A DNA stretch of 64,000 nt from Pelomonas sp047654805 (lineage in GTDB: Bacteria > Pseudomonadota > Gammaproteobacteria > Burkholderiales > Burkholderiaceae_C): NCBI RefSeq assembly GCF_047654805.1, contig NZ_JASGIV010000001.1:1488001-1552000 (forward strand). Reading direction: 5' to 3'. A program made the position numbers and the translations under genes. Of this stretch, positions 57,807 to 64,000 are shown in pieces. A model generated the notes under the pieces. It saw only the letters and a program-made list of their open reading frames with translations. It had not been told where the DNA came from and ran no database searches. Within the stretch, counting starts at the first letter, position 1, and every line of letters starts with the position of its first letter.

Positions 57807-60800
57807 ATGAATGTTGTCGCACCCCGGTCCGCCCCGACCCGTCAGGGCCTGAAGGCCCGGCAAGCCGGCGAGGCCGGCCGCAAGGCGATGGCGGCGCGCC
57901 AGTGGGAAAAGGCGTCCGCGTTTTTTGAGTCTGCGGCCAAGCTCGCGCCTGAAGCGACCGAATCCTGGCTGGACCTGGTGGAGCTGGGGCTGACCATGGG
58001 GGACGCGGTGCGTGCCGAGCAGGCCGCAAGGCAGCTGATCGCGCTCGCGCCCACCCACGCGCAGGCGCACCTGCTGCTGCTGCAGTGCCTGGAGTTGCAG
58101 GCCAACTGGGCCGGTTTGGCTGCTGCCTGCGAGCAACTTCCGGAGCCGCTGCGGCGCGACCCGCAGGCGCTGGAGAAGCAGGCGCTGGCACTGTTTCGTG
58201 CGCACCGGCCCAAGGACGCAGTGCAGGTCTGCATCGACACGCTGCAGCTCGACCCCAAGCGGGCCGCGACGCATTACCGCCTCGGCCTGGCGCTGAAGCA
58301 GCTGGGCATGGACGCGCAATCCGCGATCAGCTTCGAGACGGCCAGCCTGCTCGCGTCAGACGGCAAGCAGGGATATGGCGTGCTGGCGCAAAGCCTGCTG
58401 GTCCACCAGCTGGGCCGTCTGGCGCGCTGGGAGGAACTGGAGCAGCAGGGGGCACGCTTGCTGGAGAGGCTGGCACGTTCGGACATTGGCATCCCGCCGT
58501 TCGCGTTGCTGTCGCTGCCGGCCAGCCGCGCGCAGCACCTGCACGCCGGCCGCCTGGAGGCCGAGCGCCTTGCGCGGGGCCTGCGGCCCTTGCCCCCCGT
58601 CACGGCAGCCGGTACGCACAAGCCCAGGCTGCGCCTGGGCCTGTTGTCGTCGGACTTCTTCAAGCATGCGACTGTGACATTGCTGGTGGAGCTCGTCGAG
58701 CTGCTGGACCGCGAGCGGTTCGAGGTCTTCCTGTATTGCCACAGCCCGGTCGATGGATCCGCCCAGCAGCGGCGCATGCGCGCTGCTGCTGACCAGTTCC
58801 GCGACGTCAACAATGTCAACGATGCCGAGGTGGCGCGACTGATGCGTGAGGACGGCATCGACATCGCCATCGACCTCAAGGGACATACCGAGAACGGCCG
58901 GATGCAGGTGCTGAGCCAGCGCCCTGCGCCGGTGCAGCTCAGCTTCCTCGGCTATCCGGGCACCACCGGCGCCGACTTCCTGGACTACGTCATTGGCGAC
59001 CCGGTGGTGACGCCGCTGGCACACCAGGACGGCTACTCCGAGTGCATCGCGCAGATGCCTCACAGCTATCAGCCCAACGACCGACAGCGCGCGCCGCTGC
59101 CGCCGGTGGACCGCGCCGCGCTGGGCCTGCCCGCGGGTGTGCCGGTGTTGTGCTGCTTCAATCAGACCTACAAGATCACGGCAGAGATGGCCGACCTGTG
59201 GGCACAGATCCTGAATGGCAGCCCGCGGGCGGTGCTGTGGCTGCTGAACTGGAACGAGAGCGCGAGCAAGGCACTTGTGGTCGAACTGGACCGGCGCGGC
59301 GTCGCGGCCGAGCGCCTGATCTTCTCGTCGCGAGTGGCGGAGGACCTCAACGTGGCGCGGCTGCAGGCCGCAGATCTGTTCCTCGATACCTGGCCCTGCA
59401 ATGCGCACACCACGGCCAGCGATGCGCTGTGGGCCGGAGTACCGGTCCTGACCGTGCCAGGCGAGACCTTCGCGTCGCGGGTGGCGGCCAGCCTGGCCCA
59501 GGCCTGCGAGCTGCCTGACTTCGTCTGCGTCGATGCGCAGGCGTATGTGGAGCGGGCCGTCGCACTGACGCAGGGCGACATGGGCGAGCTGCGCGCCGCG
59601 CAGACCCGGCTGCGCGCCCGACGCACTGAGCTCCCGCTGTTCGACGCGCCACGCTATGCACGCGACTTCGCGGCGTTGCTGGAGCGCATGTGGGCGCGAG
59701 CCGAGGCGGGGCTGCCACCCGAACCGTTGGCGGCTGCGGTCGAGCATCCACCGGTCGCCGCGGCGCCGGTGGCATCGCCCTCGGCGCCAGCATCGTCTTC
59801 GCTCACCGATGCACTGAACCAGCAGATCGCCGCCGCGCTGGCACCTCCCGTCGCCGCACCGATCGACGGCCTGGGGCAGCGCGTGGCCGAGCTGGAGGCA
59901 TCCAACGGACAGTTGTTGGCCGCCATCGATGCGTTGGTGGACAACATCGTGCAGTTGCGCAACGATGAACTGCGAGGGCTGGACCAGCGCGGCCGCGAGC
60001 AGGACGCCAGGATCGAGGAACTGCAGGCCCAGCTGAACCTGGAGCGCAGCAACCGCGACCTGGCCGATGTATCGCGCATGCACCCCAAGGAGCGCATCGT
60101 CGTCTTCGTGGGCGGCACCTACTTCGGCAACAACGTGAAGTACGCCTGGCTGGCCGCGTTGGCCCAGGCTGAAGCGCTGCGGGCCGAATGCTGGTTCCTG
60201 CCGATGGATGCGGCGCAGGCAGAGCAGGTGGCGCTGACCGGGGGCAACTGTTTCCCGGTGGCGCCTGCGGATTGGACCGCCGGCCACCTGCACACCGCGT
60301 TGGCTGCAGCGGTGGCCGTCATCGACGACCACCTGCTGAATAGCAACCCCTACGCAGCCGCGCTGCTGGCCGGCGCCCGCCAGGTGCAGTTGTGGCATGG
60401 CGTGTCCATCAAGGAGATTGGTCTGCGCAACCTCGCCGGGCTAGGGCGCATGTCCCCGCATTTCGCCCGCGTGCTGCATACCTGCGGCCCCTTCAGCCGG
60501 CTGGTCGGCACCTCGGCGGGACAGGAGCAGGAGTTCCGCCGCTGGTTCGCGTTCGGGCAGTACGCGCCCATCGGCTACCCACGCAACGATGTGCTGCTGC
60601 GCGAGCCCACGGCACATGACCTCGTCAACGTGGACATGGACGTCTACCGCCGCGCCCAGGACTTCCTGCGCCGTGGCCGCAAGGTCATCCTCTACGCGCC
60701 TACGTTCCGCGACGGCAATCCCGGCTGGCTGCTGCAGGCCGGCCTGCCGGAGCTCGCCTCCGCCGTCGCCGCGAGCGGCGACCTGCTCGTCGTCAACCTT

Positions 60801-61229
60801 CATCCGGTCGAGCAGCCGCTCGTGCCCAAGCTCGCACAGGTGATGCCGCAAGTCAGCTTCGTGCGTGCGCGCAGCGACGTCTATCCGCTGCTGAGCCAGG
60901 CGAGCCTGCTTGTCACGGACTACTCGTCCATCATGTTCGACTACCTGCTGCTGGATCGCCCCGTACTGTTGTTCCGTCCCGACCATGCGGCCTACACGAC
61001 GCAGTCCCGCCAGCTCTTCGACGCCAAGCTGGAGACCCCTCCGGGCGCCGTGGCCAGCACGACAGCTGAGTTGCTGAAGCTGCTGAAGGCCACCAAGGAG
61101 AGCGCTGCCTCCGGCCAGGCACGGCGACGCCTGCTGGAGGTGCTGCATGACCAGAGGGACGGCGCTGCCGGCGAACGCCTCGTGGCACTCGTCGCCGAGG
61201 AACTCGACGAAGCCCTCGGAGTGCGCTAA
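57807..61229 (+). CDS. TPR / O-GlcNAc-transferase / CDP-glycerol glycerophosphotransferase fusion
   Basis: 1140 residues in three parts. (1) TPR-like helical repeats, about 25-260. (2) A GT41 (SPINDLY/OGT-like) transferase, about 270-630, with LLSSDFFKHA, IDLKGHTENGRMQ, FLGYPGTTGADF, MPHSYQPND, FNQTYKIT and FLDTWPCNAHTTASDALWAG, which bind the protein acceptor and UDP-sugar. (3) After a Pro/Ala linker and a coiled coil (688-750), a TagB/TagF-like domain, about 763-1120, with WHG at 863-865, YAPTFRDG near 963 and VTDYSSIMFDYLLLDRPVLL (Asp 1038), which transfers glycerol-phosphate from CDP-glycerol. AGGA before the ATG decides the start over an earlier GTG at 57723. No signal peptide, so cytosolic. 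The place after flagellin suggests flagellin as acceptor; the next gene makes CDP-glycerol. Confidence 0.9.
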   Translation: MNVVAPRSAPTRQGLKARQAGEAGRKAMAARQWEKASAFFESAAKLAPEATESWLDLVELGLTMGDAVRAEQAARQLIALAPTHAQAHLLLLQCLELQANWAGLAAACEQLPEPLRRDPQALEKQALALFRAHRPKDAVQVCIDTLQLDPKRAATHYRLGLALKQLGMDAQSAISFETASLLASDGKQGYGVLAQSLLVHQLGRLARWEELEQQGARLLERLARSDIGIPPFALLSLPASRAQHLHAGRLEAERLARGLRPLPPVTAAGTHKPRLRLGLLSSDFFKHATVTLLVELVELLDRERFEVFLYCHSPVDGSAQQRRMRAAADQFRDVNNVNDAEVARLMREDGIDIAIDLKGHTENGRMQVLSQRPAPVQLSFLGYPGTTGADFLDYVIGDPVVTPLAHQDGYSECIAQMPHSYQPNDRQRAPLPPVDRAALGLPAGVPVLCCFNQTYKITAEMADLWAQILNGSPRAVLWLLNWNESASKALVVELDRRGVAAERLIFSSRVAEDLNVARLQAADLFLDTWPCNAHTTASDALWAGVPVLTVPGETFASRVAASLAQACELPDFVCVDAQAYVERAVALTQGDMGELRAAQTRLRARRTELPLFDAPRYARDFAALLERMWARAEAGLPPEPLAAAVEHPPVAAAPVASPSAPASSSLTDALNQQIAAALAPPVAAPIDGLGQRVAELEASNGQLLAAIDALVDNIVQLRNDELRGLDQRGREQDARIEELQAQLNLERSNRDLADVSRMHPKERIVVFVGGTYFGNNVKYAWLAALAQAEALRAECWFLPMDAAQAEQVALTGGNCFPVAPADWTAGHLHTALAAAVAVIDDHLLNSNPYAAALLAGARQVQLWHGVSIKEIGLRNLAGLGRMSPHFARVLHTCGPFSRLVGTSAGQEQEFRRWFAFGQYAPIGYPRNDVLLREPTAHDLVNVDMDVYRRAQDFLRRGRKVILYAPTFRDGNPGWLLQAGLPELASAVAASGDLLVVNLHPVEQPLVPKLAQVMPQVSFVRARSDVYPLLSQASLLVTDYSSIMFDYLLLDRPVLLFRPDHAAYTTQSRQLFDAKLETPPGAVASTTAELLKLLKATKESAASGQARRRLLEVLHDQRDGAAGERLVALVAEELDEALGVR

Positions 61230-61660
61230 TGCCTCCCGCCCCGCCACCCGGCCGCCGACATGCCGGGCTCGCCCCCAGCGTCGCCATCACCTACGGCACC
61301 TACGACCTGTTCCATGTCGGACACGTCAATCTGTTCCGCCGCATCAAGGAGCAGTGGGACTTTCTCGTGGTGGCGGTCTCCACCGACGAGTTCAACGCAG
61401 TCAAAGGCAAGCGCTCGGCCGTGCCTTTTGCCGACCGAATCGAGCTCGTGCGTGCATGCCGCTACGTTGACCTTGCCATCGCCGAGGAAGGCTGGGAGCA
61501 GAAGGCTCGGGACATCCAGCGCTATGGCGCGCAAGCCTTCGTCATGGGGGACGACTGGGAAGGCCGCTTTGACGAGCTCAAGGCGTTGTGCGAGGTGGTT
61601 TGCCTGCCGCGCACGCATGGCGTGTCGAGCTCCAAGCTCAAGCAGCACATCCGGGCGTAG
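61229..61660 (+). CDS. TagD-like glycerol-3-phosphate cytidylyltransferase
   Basis: 143 residues. Nucleotidyltransferase fold with ITYGTYDLFHVGHVNLFRRI (HxGH at 29-32) and the C-terminal RTHGVSSSKLKQHI, the counterpart of RTxGISTT in TagD. It joins glycerol-3-phosphate and CTP into CDP-glycerol. The 17-residue N-terminal extension is Pro-rich. Its ATG overlaps the fusion-gene stop by one base (TAATG), so the enzyme and its probable user are made together. Related family members make other CDP-alcohols or ADP-heptose, but the neighbouring TagF-like domain favours CDP-glycerol. Confidence 0.85.
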   Translation: MPPAPPPGRRHAGLAPSVAITYGTYDLFHVGHVNLFRRIKEQWDFLVVAVSTDEFNAVKGKRSAVPFADRIELVRACRYVDLAIAEEGWEQKARDIQRYGAQAFVMGDDWEGRFDELKALCEVVCLPRTHGVSSSKLKQHIRA

Positions 61661-61685
61661 AGCTGGGCGGCTGCCTCGGCCGCTG

Positions 61686-61702
61686 GCCGACGGCCTGTCG
61701 GC
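61686..61702. terminator. Possible bidirectional hairpin between convergent genes
   Basis: GCCGAC, loop GGCCT, GTCGGC in the 43-base gap between the tagD-like gene and the leftward secreted-protein gene. The stem is only 6 bp and lacks a T-tract. Confidence 0.3.
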
Positions 61703-61703
61703 G

Positions 61704-62237
61704 TCAGGGCATGCGATAGAGCACGTCGGGTTCGGGCACGTTCGGCAACTTGCCTTGCTGCAGGACGATGATGCGTCGCTTCGGGCCCGACGGCGTGCTC
61801 ATGGCATGAGTCTCGTCCGTCCGCACGAGGACGAGCTGCCCAGCGGCACCGGCACGCTGGGCCAGACGCTCTGCGGGGAGCGCGGGGCTCGCTGGTACTT
61901 CCGCTGCCACGTCCGGGTTCAGCACGTGGGTGCCGGCGTCAAGCCGGCTGGCGGCGAGGCCGGCCTTAACGGTTGGCGCACTGGCTGCTGCAGATGGCAT
62001 GCCGGGCAAGGGCGTGACCACATCGGTTCGCTCCAGCATGAAGCCGCCACTGGACAGCTGAACCGCACGAACCGATGCAACCGCTGATCGAGGCGCGGCC
62101 TGCACGACAGCACCAGCCGGAGAAGGCGCAACCACCTGGGCCGAGGCGCTGCCATGGACGAGTACGCCCATCAGGGCAGCCGCCCACGTCCGCCGAGAGG
62201 TCGCGCGGCCGCGTCGTGCGGGAGTCCTCGCATCCAT
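61704..62237 (-). CDS. Secreted protein of unknown function
   Basis: 177 residues. Arg-rich start (ARRGRATSRRTW) and a hydrophobic stretch ending in GSASAQ suggest a signal peptide. The mature part is Ala/Val/Pro-rich with no family recognised; the end (GPKRRIIVLQQGKLPNVPEP) is more polar. It is the last of three leftward genes 11-12 bases apart, all with export signals. Confidence 0.6.
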   Translation of the reverse strand: MDARTPARRGRATSRRTWAAALMGVLVHGSASAQVVAPSPAGAVVQAAPRSAVASVRAVQLSSGGFMLERTDVVTPLPGMPSAAASAPTVKAGLAASRLDAGTHVLNPDVAAEVPASPALPAERLAQRAGAAGQLVLVRTDETHAMSTPSGPKRRIIVLQQGKLPNVPEPDVLYRMP

Positions 62238-62248
62238 TGCAGCGTGCC

Positions 62249-62782
62249 TCAGGGAGTGATCGTGTGGCCAGTGATCGTGGCGGAGCAGGAGGCCCCCACG
62301 CTTGCAGCCGTGTGAAACACGTTCAAGGAGATCGCGGTTCCGCCCGGGCCTCCGGCGGCGAAGGGGTCCCAGTCGCTGTAGGCCTTGAGCTGCGTGGCGC
62401 CGCGATACACATTGCCGCCGAAGGGCGAAGGACCGGAGTACTGCGGTGGTGTCAGGGCCAGCGAGTTTCCGGTCGTCACCGTGGCGGACAAGATCTTGCG
62501 AACGCCCAGGAAGGCCTGCGGAAAGATGTCGCCGGCTCCCGTGCTGGTGCAGGAAATCGTGACGTACTCGATCACGTAGCGCTTGTTCGGTGGCGTCGGA
62601 AAGAGCCCGAAGCCGTTCACGAACGGCGGGTCGAGCGTGAAGGACACGCTCTCCTGATATGGCGCCCGGTCGGGGTTGTCCACGTCGCGCATGGGCGTGG
62701 AGTACTGCGCGGCAGCCGGACCCGCGCCGATGGCAAGCAACAGGAGCAATGGCCTGGTCGTGATTGCGTGGCTGATCTGCAT
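62249..62782 (-). CDS. Secreted protein of unknown function
   Basis: 177 residues. Signal peptide (TRPLLLLLAIGAGPAAAQ), then a beta-rich domain with two cysteines (YVTISCTSTG and VGASCSATITG) that may form a disulfide. No family recognised. GGAGA lies before the ATG at 62782. Middle gene of the secreted trio. Confidence 0.7.
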   Translation of the reverse strand: MQISHAITTRPLLLLLAIGAGPAAAQYSTPMRDVDNPDRAPYQESVSFTLDPPFVNGFGLFPTPPNKRYVIEYVTISCTSTGAGDIFPQAFLGVRKILSATVTTGNSLALTPPQYSGPSPFGGNVYRGATQLKAYSDWDPFAAGGPGGTAISLNVFHTAASVGASCSATITGHTITP

Positions 62783-62794
62783 GGCGTCTCCTTT

Positions 62795-63733
62795 TCAGGT
62801 GGATTTCGTGCGTCGGCCGAGACTGGCGATGAACAGTGCGAGCACGACAAGGGGCAATGTCGGCGACTCGGACAGGGGCTCTTGCACAAGGCCAGCCGGA
62901 ACGATCGCCAGCCCGGCATTGATGAAGCCCTGGCCGAACGGGGAGCCGAGCTCCGCGAGATCTGCACCCGCGCCACCGGCCGTGAAGGCGTAGAGCGAGG
63001 AGTTCCCGAAGCTATCGTTGCCGATCGTGTAGAACAGATCGGCCACGTCGTCGTAAGCCAGGCCGCCGTTGAACCCAAGGCTTCCATCGCCGAGTGAGAA
63101 CAGTAGCGACGCCGAGGCGGTGGCGATGTCGATGGCATAGACGCTGCGCTGTACGCCCAGCGCATCGCCGGCCATGGCGTAGAGCTTGCCGTCGGCCCAG
63201 GCCAAGCCACCGTAGTAGCCGCTGCCGATGGCGCCAAGCGATGTCGCGGTACCTGCCGCGGAGATGGCGTATAGCGTGGCGCCGCCGAGCATGTCGTCGG
63301 CCACCCCGTAGAAGTTTCCTGTCAGCGGGTCCAGCGCCAAGCCGCCGTAGAACCCCTGGCCCAGCCTGCTTCCCAGTGCCGTCAGCCCGCCTCCGGCGGC
63401 GGTGAAGCTGTAGAGCTGCGAGTTTCCGAACGAGTCGTTGGCGATCCCAAAGAGGCGCGAGCTGCCGGCATCGAAAACCAGGCCGCCGTTGAATGCCAGG
63501 GCACCGCTGCCGAGGCTCGCAATCGGTGCTGGCGAGGACAGCGATCGCAAGCTGCGCGGCACGAAATCGGCATCAGGGCCGATCGACACCAGAGCGGCCA
63601 GGGCATGGACGGGCAGCAGCAGCGCAACAGCCGCGAGGACCCCGCACGCCAGTCGCAGGCATGCTGTCCGCAACGCATCCGTGGCGCGCCGGATGCCGGT
63701 CGGACCAAGCTGCACCAGGTTCCGTGTCGTCAT
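62795..63733 (-). CDS. Secreted repeat protein with PEP-CTERM-like tail
   Basis: 312 residues. Signal peptide to about residue 46. Residues about 75-270 contain four to five repeats of roughly 45 residues built around GGL-x-(F/Y)D, L(F/Y)GIANDSFGN and LYxFTAAG, suggesting a beta-propeller-like surface protein. The C-terminus (SESPTLPLVVLALFIASLGRRTKS) has the hydrophobic helix and Arg pair of PEP-CTERM signals, but the Pro-Glu-Pro core is altered. GGGAGGTG precedes the ATG. First gene of the trio. Confidence 0.75.
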   Translation of the reverse strand: MTTRNLVQLGPTGIRRATDALRTACLRLACGVLAAVALLLPVHALAALVSIGPDADFVPRSLRSLSSPAPIASLGSGALAFNGGLVFDAGSSRLFGIANDSFGNSQLYSFTAAGGGLTALGSRLGQGFYGGLALDPLTGNFYGVADDMLGGATLYAISAAGTATSLGAIGSGYYGGLAWADGKLYAMAGDALGVQRSVYAIDIATASASLLFSLGDGSLGFNGGLAYDDVADLFYTIGNDSFGNSSLYAFTAGGAGADLAELGSPFGQGFINAGLAIVPAGLVQEPLSESPTLPLVVLALFIASLGRRTKST

Positions 63734-64000
63734 CCGTACACCTCCCGGGACTTGCTAACGACGTCGATCCGGCAGGCAGTATGTTCCTGTGGGCGAAGGG
63801 ACACCTCCTTAAGACTATCGATGAAATCGCGTTGTGCCGGCACGGGCCGGGGTGCTGCGATCACTGCTGGCGTGCGTGGAGGTGCAGGCCGGTTGGCCTC
63901 TGGGACGTGCGGCCGTCAAGCCACGACATACTGCGGCGCGGCAAGTCCACGGTGAGGCTTCGTACCGATCGATGCCCATCCCGCTGACACGTGCCGTGGA
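63734..64000. other. No gene seen at the right edge
   Basis: The last 267 bases are upstream of the leftward secreted trio. Short ORFs occur in several frames but none has a ribosome site with recognisable protein character. It probably holds the promoter of the trio; no clear -35/-10 pair is visible. Confidence 0.6.

Noticed and set aside
58356..60398. 680-codon minus-strand frame opposite the glycosyltransferase fusion
   Set aside because: Shadow frame; the plus strand carries full GT41 and TagF motifs.
1..64000. CRISPR arrays, insertion sequences, tRNA or rRNA genes
   Set aside because: No regularly spaced direct repeats, transposase motifs or tRNA-like cloverleaf sequences were recognised by reading; a tRNAscan or IS search was not possible.

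Overview
The window is about 64 kb of high-GC DNA with dense, non-AT-rich genes. PEP-CTERM secreted proteins, a DUF1800/DUF1501 pair, a CysB regulator, GluQ-tRNA synthetase and the general protein style point to a betaproteobacterium of the order Burkholderiales (Roseateles/Rubrivivax-like). This is an inference from gene content. I see no rRNA, tRNA, CRISPR array or insertion sequence.

Left part (1-24.4 kb): a mixed accessory and housekeeping region. It holds a dehydrogenase fragment, an extradiol dioxygenase and a PEP-CTERM lectin. Next is a complete four-gene Wadjet-type (JetABCD) SMC/Toprim anti-plasmid system, with a thioesterase gene coupled to its end. A ParD-like gene overlapping a second-type methionine aminopeptidase follows, preceded by a palindrome. 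Then come an animal-type haem peroxidase, DUF1801, MgtC and PilZ genes; a LysR/gluQRS/tandem-FKBP operon; a divergent pirin/flavodoxin pair; DUF1501/DUF1800; sulfate-binding protein with CysB; a dienelactone hydrolase; and a molbindin with a small hydrolase.

Central part (24.7-57.7 kb): one complete flagellar locus ordered like the lateral (Flag-2) systems of Vibrio, Aeromonas and E. coli. fliM-fliN-fliP-fliQ-fliR-flhB-flhA run left. fliE-F-G-H-I-J, fliD-S-T-K-L, fliA, motA-motB, flgM-flgN and a muramidase run right. flgA is inverted, and flgB-to-flgL run right, followed by an unknown protein, a PilZ protein and flagellin. No chemotaxis, flhF/flhG or sigma-54 activator (LafK) genes are present. 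The 1-kb gap between fliM and fliE, where lateral loci carry lafK, instead holds a class I cyclic-di-GMP riboswitch facing fliE. With the PilZ protein near flagellin, this suggests that cyclic-di-GMP acts on both synthesis and function of this flagellum. Similar sigma-28-like sites precede flagellin, fliD and flgK and lie in the fliE leader.

Right part (57.8-64 kb): directly after the flagellin terminator is an 1140-residue protein joining TPRs, an O-GlcNAc-transferase (GT41) domain and a CDP-glycerol glycerophosphotransferase (TagB/TagF-like) domain. It overlaps by one base a TagD-like glycerol-3-phosphate cytidylyltransferase that would make its CDP-glycerol. I read this as a two-gene pathway that may decorate flagellin with a sugar and glycerophosphate. 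It is the strongest candidate for an undescribed system here. The window ends with three closely spaced secreted proteins of unknown role.
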